In this document: in pieces, positions 45,065-52,636 of the stretch
Numbering within the stretch: position 1 is the stretch's first letter
Layout: the number at the start of each line of letters is the position of its first letter
DNA from: Aliivibrio_A kagoshimensis
GTDB lineage: Bacteria > Pseudomonadota > Gammaproteobacteria > Enterobacterales > Vibrionaceae
Direction of reading: 5' to 3'
Length of the DNA stretch: 64,000 nucleotides
Assembly (NCBI RefSeq): GCF_050337105.1
Contig: NZ_JAKJSQ010000002.1
Span: forward strand, 62,001 to 126,000
Translations under genes and position numbers: made by a program
Notes under the pieces: model-generated
What the model was told of the DNA's origin: nothing
Seen by the model: only the letters and a program-made list of their open reading frames with translations
Database searches by the model: none

Positions 45065-46609
45065 GTGCGTTTAGAAGTAACCTGTGAAGACCGCTTAGGT
45101 TTAACAAGAGAGCTACTTGATATCCTTGCTACTCAGAATATCGATCTCAGAGACATCGAAATTGATAAAGCAGGGATCATTTATTTAAACTGCCCTGAAA
45201 TTGAATTTGAGCAATTTAGCCAGTTGATGGCTCAAATTCGACGTATTCCCGGCGTGACTGACGTTCGAAAAATTCAGTTTATGCCCAGTGAACGAGAGCA
45301 CACCGAGCTTCGCTCCCTTTTAAGTACACTGCCAGATCCCGTCTTTTCTCTAAATTTAAATGGCACTATAGAGATGGTCAATAATGCCGCTATTTCTCTA
45401 CTCAACCGAGACAGCAGTGACATTATTGGTGAGCCGTCTCATGCGTTTCTTCCACAGCTAAACTTCTCCCACTGGCTTGAGAAAAACACGTCACGACAGA
45501 AACTCAGCGTCGTGATCAGTGGCCTCGATTACCAGATGGAAGTGATGCCCGTGTACATTACTGATGACAGTAATTCGTCGATTCTCGCCAGTGCCGTAGT
45601 GATCTTAAAATCGGTGTCTGAAGCCAAAGCTTTAGCACCGGTGTTACCTGCAGAATCCAATATTGGTTTCGAACATTACGTGGGTAACTCAACCAAACAT
45701 AAATTGCTAATTACCCAAGCCAAAAAACTGTCTATGTTAGAGCAGCCTCTGTTGATCATTGGTGAGACAGGCACGGGGAAAGAGATGCTAGCCCTCGCTT
45801 GTCACAATCGATCACACCGCAGTGGAGAACCTTTCTTAGTGGTTAATTGTGCCTCTATGCCAGATGATGTAGTGGAAACTGAACTGTTTGGTTATGCACC
45901 GGGTGCTTTTAAAAAGGATGAAGCTGGGAAACGAGGAATTTTCGAGCAAGCAGATGGCGGTACGGTCTTTTTTGATGAAATTGGCGAAATGAGTAGCCAT
46001 TTACAGATTAAAGTATTGAGGTTCTTGCAAGATGGCACATTCAGACGAGTAGGTGAAGAGCAAGAGGTACATGTCGATGTTCGCGTGATTGGTGCGAGCA
46101 AAAAGCAACTTGCGGATCTGCTTCACAGCGGCGAGTTTAGAGAAGATCTTTATTACCGGATGAATGTACTGACTTTAGATATTCCGCCACTGAGAGAGAG
46201 AACCAGCGACATAGCGGTCCTGTTTGATCTGTTTATCGCTCAATTTTCACAAGAGTTAAAAATACCAAAACCGAACGTGTCACAACCCACATTGGATAAG
46301 CTGACCAAATATATCTGGCCAGGAAACGTTAGACAGTTAAAAAACACGGCCCTTAGAGTGATGACTCAGTTAGAGGGAAGTTCGATTGAAGTGAAGTTGT
46401 TAGACCTCCCAAGAGCGGAAACACCGACGATCACTAACGATATTGATGTTAATGGCTCACTGGATGAAATAATGAAGCGTTATGAAGCTGGAATTTTAGA
46501 GAGTTTATATCAAGAGCACCCGTCGACCAGAAAGCTCGCTAAGCGACTGGAGGTCTCGCATACTGCCATTGCCAATAAATTACGTGAGTATGGTATTACC
46601 AAGCGATGA
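45065..46609 (+). CDS. tyrR: Aromatic amino acid regulator TyrR
   Basis: A 514-residue TyrR (E. coli 513). The ACT domain starts 'MRLEVTCEDRLGLTRELLDI', followed by PAS (about 80-190), AAA+ domain with 'GETGTGKEMLALACHNRS', and a C-terminal helix-turn-helix 'TRKLAKRLEVSHTAIANKLR'. Like E. coli TyrR it has no GAFTGA loop ('GYAPGAFKKDEAGKRG'), so it acts with sigma70. It binds TGTAAAN6TTTACA boxes. The start is GTG behind AAGGAAG. Placement after psp-ycjXF is the usual Vibrio order. Confidence 0.93.
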   Translation: MRLEVTCEDRLGLTRELLDILATQNIDLRDIEIDKAGIIYLNCPEIEFEQFSQLMAQIRRIPGVTDVRKIQFMPSEREHTELRSLLSTLPDPVFSLNLNGTIEMVNNAAISLLNRDSSDIIGEPSHAFLPQLNFSHWLEKNTSRQKLSVVISGLDYQMEVMPVYITDDSNSSILASAVVILKSVSEAKALAPVLPAESNIGFEHYVGNSTKHKLLITQAKKLSMLEQPLLIIGETGTGKEMLALACHNRSHRSGEPFLVVNCASMPDDVVETELFGYAPGAFKKDEAGKRGIFEQADGGTVFFDEIGEMSSHLQIKVLRFLQDGTFRRVGEEQEVHVDVRVIGASKKQLADLLHSGEFREDLYYRMNVLTLDIPPLRERTSDIAVLFDLFIAQFSQELKIPKPNVSQPTLDKLTKYIWPGNVRQLKNTALRVMTQLEGSSIEVKLLDLPRAETPTITNDIDVNGSLDEIMKRYEAGILESLYQEHPSTRKLAKRLEVSHTAIANKLREYGITKR

Positions 46610-46625
46610 GAGGATAAATGCAACA

Positions 46626-47195
46626 ATGAGTGATGTGAAACACAGCCTGAATATTGACGAACTTGTTATTAGAGCTGCTACTCCAGAGGATGATAAACGC
46701 CTAAGCCAATACTTTATCGATAACCGACAGCACTTAAAACCTTGGGAGCCCAAAAGAGATGAGGCGTTCTTTACTGCTCAAGGTTGGGCTAAGCGGCTTA
46801 TCCAGCTGAATGAACTGCATAAACATAACCTAGCCTATTACTTTGTTATTCAGTGGAGAGGGAGTGACGAGGTGATTGGCACCATCAGTTACAGTAATAT
46901 CGTCAAATTTCCATTTTATGCCTGTCATGTGGGTTATTCACTGGCAGAGTCTGCGCAGGGGAAGGGGGTGATGCGAAGAGCGTTACAACAGACTAATCAG
47001 TGGCTATTTGACCATCAAGACATTCATCGAGTGATGGCTGCCTATATTCCGACGAATAATCGAAGTGGTAATGTGCTATCAAGCTTGGGTTTTGAGAAGG
47101 AGGGCTACGCTAAAAACTACCTCTTTATTGACGATAAATGGCAGGACCATGTGCTTACTTCTTTAACCAATGAACAGTGGGTTAATCCAAACTAA
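46626..47195 (+). CDS. GNAT acetyltransferase, RimJ/RimL type
   Basis: A 189-residue GNAT acetyltransferase of the ribosomal-protein alanine acetyltransferase type ('LVIRAATPEDDKRLSQYFID', 'GTISYSNIVKFPFYACHVGY', 'QGKGVMRRALQQTNQWLFDH'). The acetyl-CoA site is the 'AESAQGKGVMRRALQ' segment. It may act on ribosomal protein N-termini; not proven. The true start is ATG 46626 behind GAGAGGAT, 17 bases after tyrR. It ends the backbone before the selenium island. Confidence 0.78.
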   Translation: MSDVKHSLNIDELVIRAATPEDDKRLSQYFIDNRQHLKPWEPKRDEAFFTAQGWAKRLIQLNELHKHNLAYYFVIQWRGSDEVIGTISYSNIVKFPFYACHVGYSLAESAQGKGVMRRALQQTNQWLFDHQDIHRVMAAYIPTNNRSGNVLSSLGFEKEGYAKNYLFIDDKWQDHVLTSLTNEQWVNPN

Positions 47196-47203
47196 AAAAA
47201 ACT

Positions 47204-47236
47204 AATCCATTCATTAGCAAAGCTAATGAATGGATT
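47204..47236 (-). terminator. Perfect 15-bp hairpin with T-run on the minus side
   Basis: AATCCATTCATTAGC (47204-47218), loop AAA, GCTAATGAATGGATT (47222-47236). On the minus strand it is followed by a run of T (the A-run at 47193-47200 of the plus strand); on the plus strand the T-run is weak. It probably ends the GNAT/tyrR transcript and may also stop a leftward one. Confidence 0.6.
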
Positions 47237-47305
47237 ATTGTATATTATCTAATAGCATTGATTCAATTGACCTTGATGATTTATAAACAAGGAATGGGAT
47301 TAGTT

Positions 47306-47325
47306 TTGTTAAATGATTTTAACAA
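47306..47325. promoter_or_regulatory. TyrR-box-like palindrome upstream of trxB
   Basis: TTGTTAAATGATTTTAACAA has eight-base inverted arms. The inner 18 bases have TGTTAA-N6-TTAACA, five of six positions on each side matching the TyrR box TGTAAA-N6-TTTACA, at the right spacing. tyrR ends about 700 bases upstream. Another regulator could also use it. Confidence 0.45.
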
Positions 47326-47467
47326 GGTGATCTGAGTTGCACTATGGTAACAAAGCATCGAAATCGAGGAATAAAACGCATAAAAACCAGCGTTAAATCA
47401 CATAAATTTATCGTTAATTATTTACAATCTCTCACATCAAGATTGTTTAACGAAGAAGACCTTTATT

Positions 47468-47773
47468 ATGACATTTATCACTAAGCCACATCGCTGAGTT
47501 CTTACTTCTCTCGCCTGTACGGTTGAGCTAAGTCAAAATGTCATTTCTTTAAATGATTCTGCTGAAGTCATCACTTCAGCCGTCAAGTTTACTCCTTTCA
47601 ATTTAGTTTCTTTATTTGCAGATTTCGCCACTTATGTTGGCGTCATCGTCATGTCATTTTTTGCTGTGTGGCCCCAAGCATTGTGCAAATTTGTGCAATC
47701 ATCTGGTGGCGGCATTTACTTTAATACTTTGTTATTTCAACTGTTTCAAAGAGATGGGAAATATTATGTCTGA
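47468..47773 (+). CDS. Candidate leader ORF with an in-frame UGA (possible Sec codon), overlapping the trxB start
   Basis: From ATG 47468 the frame runs 9 codons to a TGA (47495-47497), then a further 91 codons without a stop to a TGA at 47771-47773, which overlaps the first codons of trxB (ATG 47766). Read through, it would give 101 residues with a membrane-like stretch 'YVGVIVMSFFAVWPQ'. A hairpin with an 11-base window about 15-30 bases after the UGA resembles a SECIS position. A purine-rich AAGAAGA lies 12 bases before the ATG. Coding status is unproven; it could be a chance open frame. Confidence 0.3.
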
Positions 47774-48977
47774 TCTGTATGACGTCATCATCATTGGTGC
47801 TGGAGCTGGCGGTATGTCAGCGGGTGTTTACGCTGCTCGCGGTAAAATGAAAACATTAATTCTTGAAGAGAAACGTAAAGTGGGTGGCCAAGCGGCGACG
47901 ACTAACGAAATTGAGAATTGGCCTGGCATCCTAGAAACAACAGGTCCAGCGTTGATGGATCAATTCAGAGCTCACTGTGAGAAGTTCGGTGTTGAGTTCA
48001 TGAAAGGGGTGGTTGAAAAAATTGACGTTTCTGACGATGGGTTCTTCAAAACAATCACCACCACTAAAGGCGAAATTTTAAAAGCGAAAAGCGTCATCAT
48101 AGGTACAGGGGCTGCGCCAAGAATACTCGGCATTCCTGGTGAAGGTGAGTTTCGTGGTCAAGGTGTATCGTACTGCGCCACGTGTGATGCCGATTTCTAC
48201 GAAGATTTAGATGTTGTTGTAGTTGGTAGTGGTAATACAGCGGTTGAAGAGTCTGTATTTTTGACCAAGTTTGTGAATAAAGTGACCATGATCGTACTGC
48301 ACGATGAAGGTATCTTAGATGCAGATAGAACCGCGCAAGAGCAAGCGTTCAGTAATGAAAAAATTAACTTTGTTTGGAACTCAGTGGTTGATGAAATCAA
48401 CGGTGATGACCTTGTAAATGGCGTCACACTGAAGCATTTGAAAACAGGCGAGAAAAGAGATTTAGCTTGTGACGGCGTATTCATGTTTGTTGGCACAGTG
48501 CCAAGAACAGACTTTGTAAAAGAGCTGATCGATTTAAGTCCACAAGGCTACATCAAAGTAAATAGCAAGCAAGAGACCAGCATTCCGGGCATCTTTGCTG
48601 TCGGTGACGTGACCGATACTTACTTACGCCAAGTAATTACGGCTGCGAGTGACGGTGCTGTTGCTGCTGTTGCTGCTGACCGTTACATCGAAGAAGAAGA
48701 GAACTGGTTAGAAAAAGTGTCACATTACGATGGTACGGTGATGGTGGCGTTTTGGACCCCAACGAATGAGAAAAGTATCGAAACAATCAGTGCATTAGAA
48801 GCACGTTGCCGTGAAGGTGAAGAGACGCGCATTGTGACAATCGATACCTACAAGAGTCAGATTATTTCTAATCGCTTCAACGTTGAAGAACTGCCTGTTG
48901 TTATCCGTTTCGAAGCGGGTAAAGAGGTAAAACGTGTTGCGGTTAATACCACACAAGATTTAGATACACTCTTTTAA
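47766..48977 (+). CDS. trxB: Thioredoxin reductase of the glycine reductase system, with extra thioredoxin-like C-terminal domain
   Basis: A 403-residue flavoprotein. FAD domain 'DVIIIGAGAGGMSAGVYAAR', redox-active 'SYCATCDADFY' (CATC) and NADPH-binding 'VVVGSGNTAVEESVFL' are typical of thioredoxin reductase; it would reduce TrxA with NADPH. Beyond residue ~310 comes about 90 residues aligning with the neighbouring TrxA, but with 'WTPTNEKS' where TrxA has 'WSESCERC', so both cysteines are lost. First gene of the grd operon; the start ATG 47766 behind GAGATGGG is preferred over an upstream frame from 47616. Confidence 0.9.
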   Translation: MSDLYDVIIIGAGAGGMSAGVYAARGKMKTLILEEKRKVGGQAATTNEIENWPGILETTGPALMDQFRAHCEKFGVEFMKGVVEKIDVSDDGFFKTITTTKGEILKAKSVIIGTGAAPRILGIPGEGEFRGQGVSYCATCDADFYEDLDVVVVGSGNTAVEESVFLTKFVNKVTMIVLHDEGILDADRTAQEQAFSNEKINFVWNSVVDEINGDDLVNGVTLKHLKTGEKRDLACDGVFMFVGTVPRTDFVKELIDLSPQGYIKVNSKQETSIPGIFAVGDVTDTYLRQVITAASDGAVAAVAADRYIEEEENWLEKVSHYDGTVMVAFWTPTNEKSIETISALEARCREGEETRIVTIDTYKSQIISNRFNVEELPVVIRFEAGKEVKRVAVNTTQDLDTLF

Positions 48978-48989
48978 GGAGAAAGTTAA

Positions 48990-49304
48990 ATGATTGAATT
49001 AACAAAAGATAACTTTGAAGAAGAAGTCAATATCGACGGTGTTGTCATGGTCGATTACTGGAGCGAAAGTTGCGAACGTTGCATCGAAATCATGCCTGAC
49101 GTGATCAAGTTATCTGAAGAGTATGGTGAGCAGATTAAATTTTGCAAACTGAATATTAAAGGAAGTCGCCGCTTAGCAATGGCACAAAAAGTGATGGGAC
49201 TTCCTTCTATCGTCTTCTACAAAAACGGAGAGAGATTAGAACACCTCTCTGGAGAAGAATTGGAAGTTGAAGATATCACTTCCACCATTAAAAACTATCT
49301 ATAA
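48990..49304 (+). CDS. trxA: Glycine-reductase-associated thioredoxin
   Basis: A 104-residue thioredoxin, the electron donor to glycine reductase component A. The active site is CERC ('YWSESCERCIEIMPD') instead of the usual CGPC, a divergent form of the sort seen in Stickland thioredoxins (clostridial: CEPC, CVPC). The cis-proline loop 'MGLPSIVFYKNGE' is intact. 12 bases after trxB and 16 bases before grdA. Confidence 0.9.
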   Translation: MIELTKDNFEEEVNIDGVVMVDYWSESCERCIEIMPDVIKLSEEYGEQIKFCKLNIKGSRRLAMAQKVMGLPSIVFYKNGERLEHLSGEELEVEDITSTIKNYL

Positions 49305-49320
49305 CCCCTTGGAGATGAAA

Positions 49321-49788
49321 ATGTTCACAGACAAAAAAGTCGTGATCTTGGGAGATAGAGACGGAATACCAGGCCAAGCTATTGAAGCTTGCATGCAATC
49401 TGCTGGAATTCCTGTTCTCTTTTCGACCACAGAATGCTTCGTCTGAACCAGCGCAGGTGCTATGGACCTAGAAAACCAAAAGCGAATCAAATCACTAGCT
49501 GAAGAGCACGGACCACAAAACGTGGTTGTTGTTCTAGGCGGCGCAGAAGCTGAAGCTTCTGGCCTAGCTTGTGAAACCGTTACCAGCGGTGATCCAACTT
49601 TTGCAGGTCCACTAGCAGGAGTCCAGTTAGGACTTTCTTGTTACCACATGGTTGAGTCGGAATTAAAAAGTCTAGTTGATCCAGACGTCTATGACGAGCA
49701 GATTGGCATGATGGAAATGGTACTAGAAGTAGACGAGATTGTTGAAGAGGTAAGTTCTTACCGCAAACAATTTGGTAAATACCTTTAA
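49321..49788 (+). CDS. grdA: Glycine reductase component A, selenoprotein
   Basis: A 155-residue selenoprotein, shared component A that carries the carboxymethyl-selenoether from component B to component C. 'VVILGDRDGIPG' near the start, then 'STTECFVU' with the UGA at 49444-49446 (codon 42), then 'TSAGAMDLENQKRIKSLAEE', all as in clostridial GrdA; 'VYDEQIGMMEMVLEVDEIV' ends the family pattern. Stop-based gene finders will see only the part after the UGA, from 49462. Start ATG 49321 behind TTGGAG. Confidence 0.97.
49448..49465 (+). other. Candidate bacterial SECIS hairpin in grdA
   Basis: Directly after the UGA, CCAGCGCAGGTGCTATGG can fold with CCA/TGG and GC/GC stems around a CAGG loop, within the 11-25 base window used by SelB. 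Fold not computed. Confidence 0.45.
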
Positions 49789-49807
49789 TACCATAGCACA
49801 GTAATAA

Positions 49808-49834
49808 ACGAGTCCGGAAACCCCCCGGACTCGT
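49808..49834 (+). other. Intercistronic hairpin between grdA and grdC
   Basis: ACGAGTCCGG (49808-49817) pairs perfectly with CCGGACTCGT (49825-49834), loop of seven. No T-run of note follows, so it is probably a processing or partial-termination structure that raises grdA over downstream genes. Confidence 0.6.
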
Positions 49835-49857
49835 CTCTTGATTGTTAGGAGCATCAA

Positions 49858-51405
49858 ATGGGATATGCAGTAATAAACCGCATCAGCTATATTCTGGCTC
49901 ACACGCCAGATATATTGATTCAACACGGCGCAGTTCAAGCTGCGACTCGTAAGTTAAATCCGCAAGACGCTTATTTACAAAATATAACCGATTTCTTACG
50001 TCCGTATGATGAAGTTGTTTCTTACCCTGCGAACCAGTGTTATATCGGTAATATCACTCCAGATGAGTTAGATACTATTGAGCTTCCTTGGTACAAACGT
50101 ACTGAAAAAGCAGAACGTTTAGGTAAGTTTGGCGATATTATCCGCCAAGAAGAGTTTTACGCATTATTACAGCATGTTGATGTTTTCCAATTAGTTTCTC
50201 TGACTCCTGAGTTTGTTGAAGCCTTTCAAGGAACCACAGACGATCACCCAGTATTGGGTAAACTGAATTTATTAAAAGAAGCATTTACTGAGTCTGCACA
50301 AGATATGCAGGCTCAAATTGATAAGCACCAAGCTGAGCCACTCATGTTAAATGGTGAGCTAGTAGGTTGTGTTAAACAAGCACATGATGAAGATGAGAAC
50401 CTCTCTGCTCACATTATGCTTGAAAACCTATGTGCCAAAGCATCAGGTGCTATCGCTGCGCAAAACTTGGAACTACAAGGTGTTGACCTTGAGTCTATTG
50501 ATTACATCATTGAGTGTTCAGAAGAAGCGTGTGGTGACGTTAACCAACGTGGTGGCGGCAACTTTGCAAAAGCCATCGGTGAAGTGATTGGTTGTACTAA
50601 TGCAACAGGATCTGACCTCCGTGGATTCTGTGCAGCACCCGCACACGCCTTTACGACTGCAGCAGCACTTGTTAAAGCCGGCGTATTTAAAAACGTCTTA
50701 GTGGTTGCTGGTGGCGCAGTAGCAAAACTGGGCATGAACGGTAAAGACCATGTAGCCAAAGAGATGCCAATTCTCGAAGACGTACTTGCAGGCTTTGCAT
50801 GTCTAGTCAGTGAAAATGATGGTGTAAACCCAATCATCAATACGGATGTCATCGGCCGTCACACAATCGGAACTGGCTCTTCTCCACAAGCCGTCATCAC
50901 AAGCTTAATCCACAAACCACTGGTTGATAACGGTCGCGATATGACCAAAATCGATAAGTACTCTGTTGAGATGCATAACCCTGAAATCACTAAACCAGCT
51001 GGCGCAGGCAACGTTCCTGAGTCCAACTACAAGATGATTGCAGCACTGGCAGTTAAAGAAGGGTTGATTGAGCGTAAAGAGCTACCAGCATTTGTTGCCA
51101 AACACGGCATGGTTGGCTGGGCTCCGACTCAAGGACATATCCCATCAGGTGTTCCATTCGTTGGCTTTGGTCGCGATATGATTTTGAATGGCGAGATTGA
51201 AAACTTCATGGCAGTGGGCAAAGGCAGCCTGTTCTTAGGCCGCATGACCAACTTGTTTGATGGTTTGAGTTTTGTTGTTGAGAAAAACCCTGGGCTGGAA
51301 ACGGACAGTGGCTTCAATGAAGATCGCGCTAAACAGTTGATCGCTCAAGCAATGAAAGATGTCGCTACAACCATGTTGGAACTTGACGAGTCTGAGTCTA
51401 AGTAA
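49858..51405 (+). CDS. grdC: Glycine/sarcosine/betaine reductase component C subunit beta
   Basis: A 515-residue GrdC (clostridial about 513) resembling the ketoacyl-synthase III fold, 'ECSEEACGDVNQRGGGNFAK' holding the likely cysteine. With GrdD it accepts the acetyl group from component A and releases acetyl phosphate. The ATG at 49858 follows TTAGGAGC. Component C is common to glycine, sarcosine and betaine systems. Confidence 0.95.
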   Translation: MGYAVINRISYILAHTPDILIQHGAVQAATRKLNPQDAYLQNITDFLRPYDEVVSYPANQCYIGNITPDELDTIELPWYKRTEKAERLGKFGDIIRQEEFYALLQHVDVFQLVSLTPEFVEAFQGTTDDHPVLGKLNLLKEAFTESAQDMQAQIDKHQAEPLMLNGELVGCVKQAHDEDENLSAHIMLENLCAKASGAIAAQNLELQGVDLESIDYIIECSEEACGDVNQRGGGNFAKAIGEVIGCTNATGSDLRGFCAAPAHAFTTAAALVKAGVFKNVLVVAGGAVAKLGMNGKDHVAKEMPILEDVLAGFACLVSENDGVNPIINTDVIGRHTIGTGSSPQAVITSLIHKPLVDNGRDMTKIDKYSVEMHNPEITKPAGAGNVPESNYKMIAALAVKEGLIERKELPAFVAKHGMVGWAPTQGHIPSGVPFVGFGRDMILNGEIENFMAVGKGSLFLGRMTNLFDGLSFVVEKNPGLETDSGFNEDRAKQLIAQAMKDVATTMLELDESESK

Positions 51406-51419
51406 TCAGGAGAGCGGAT

Positions 51420-52574
51420 ATGGAAAACATCAATAAACAGCTTTCCAAAGCCTTCAATGACATGGCAGATGGCATGCTAAGTGGACAATTCGGTGGTAAA
51501 ACACGAATTGGTCTGACTCTCATCGGCAGTGAACTTGGTCCTGAAGAGCTGCACCGTGCTGCACAGCTTGTTGTTGCTCAATACAGCGACATTGAACCTG
51601 TACTGATTGGCCAGCAGATGGAGACTGATTTTGAACTGCATCAAGCAGACGATCAGCTTCAGAGCCATGAGATCATGGAGCGTCTTCTTGCTGAAGGAGA
51701 AATCCAAGGCTGTGTAACACTGCATTACACCTTCCCATTTGGTATCAGTACCTTTGGTAAGGTCAGCACTCCTGCGACTGGGCGCGATATGATCATCGCA
51801 TCCACCACAGGCACGACTGACACCAATCGTATCGCCGCTATGGTTAAAAATGCCATTAACGGTATTGCATTAGCTAAGTCAACTGGGATTGCAGAACCAA
51901 CCGTTGGTATCTTGAACATCGATGGGGCCTCTCAAGTAGAGCGCCACCTTAGAAAGCTTCAAGAGCAAGGCTACGGCATCCGTTTTACTGAATCTTCACG
52001 TGCCGATGGCGGCGTGACGATGCGTGGTAATGACCTGCTTAAAGGTACACCAGACGTCATGGTAACGGACAGCTTAACCGGTAATATCATGATGAAAGTC
52101 TTCTCATCATTTACCACTGGCGGCAGCTACGAAGCGTTTGGTTATGGTTACGGACCAGGTTTAGGTGAAGGCAGTGACAAACTGGTCACTATCATCTCCA
52201 GAGCTTCTGGTGCTCCTGTAATTGCTGGTGCGATGCGCTTATGTGCTGATGCGGCGAAAGGGCGTGTATTGGACATCTGCAGTGAAGAGATGAAACAAGC
52301 CAACAAAGCGGGCCTTGATCAGATACTGACGGGTTTGAAAAAACCAAAAGCGCCAGTAGAAGAGAAACCTGAAGTGACTGCGCCACCAGAAAAAATCACT
52401 GATGCTGATATTAGTGGCATCGATATTCTGGAAATTGAGGATGCGTGTCAATCTCTATGGGCTGTTGGAATCTATGCAAGTACAGGCATGGGTTGTACTG
52501 GACCAATTATCTTGATTGCTAATGAAGATAAAGAGAAAGCGACAGCGCACCTTAAAGCAGCAGAGTACTTGTAA
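51420..52574 (+). CDS. grdD: Glycine/sarcosine/betaine reductase component C subunit alpha
   Basis: A 384-residue GrdD, related to PlsX-type phosphate acyltransferases. The C-terminal segment 'YASTGMGCTGPIILIANED' holds the cysteine that forms the acetyl-enzyme in clostridial GrdD. It phosphorolyses the acetyl thioester to acetyl phosphate, which is used for ATP. 14 bases after grdC, AGGAGAG site. Confidence 0.95.
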   Translation: MENINKQLSKAFNDMADGMLSGQFGGKTRIGLTLIGSELGPEELHRAAQLVVAQYSDIEPVLIGQQMETDFELHQADDQLQSHEIMERLLAEGEIQGCVTLHYTFPFGISTFGKVSTPATGRDMIIASTTGTTDTNRIAAMVKNAINGIALAKSTGIAEPTVGILNIDGASQVERHLRKLQEQGYGIRFTESSRADGGVTMRGNDLLKGTPDVMVTDSLTGNIMMKVFSSFTTGGSYEAFGYGYGPGLGEGSDKLVTIISRASGAPVIAGAMRLCADAAKGRVLDICSEEMKQANKAGLDQILTGLKKPKAPVEEKPEVTAPPEKITDADISGIDILEIEDACQSLWAVGIYASTGMGCTGPIILIANEDKEKATAHLKAAEYL

Positions 52575-52592
52575 CATATTACGTTGTAAGGG

Positions 52593-52612
52593 GGGCGGGA
52601 ATACTCTCGCCC
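52593..52612 (+). other. Intercistronic hairpin between grdD and selD
   Basis: GGGCGGGA (52593-52600), loop ATAC, TCTCGCCC (52605-52612); eight pairs including one G.U. It ends 24 bases before selD. The following sequence AATTTC is not a strong terminator tail. Confidence 0.55.
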
Positions 52613-52636
52613 AATTTCAAACACTAGGAGTCGAAG

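Larger units (their letters stand above)
47196..47765. other. 570-base leader region in front of the glycine reductase operon
   Basis: It holds the hairpin at 47204-47236, the palindrome at 47306-47325, a hairpin GCTGAAGT/ACTTCAGC at 47561-47580 and the open frame with an in-frame UGA at 47468-47773. I looked for the glycine riboswitch consensus and did not find it. The promoter of the operon must lie here but I cannot place its -10/-35 boxes with confidence. Confidence 0.5.

Noticed and set aside
47616..47765. A 50-codon upstream extension of the trxB frame
   Set aside because: The family begins at MSDLYDVIIIGAG with a good ribosome site at 47766; the extension has no recognisable domain and shares the stretch with the leader frame.
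47196..47765. Glycine riboswitch upstream of trxB
   Set aside because: I looked for the conserved aptamer core and did not find it in either strand of this stretch.
49462..49788. GrdA called as a 108-residue protein starting after the UGA
   Set aside because: The true gene starts at 49321 and reads through the UGA at 49444 as selenocysteine, matching clostridial GrdA over the N-terminal part.
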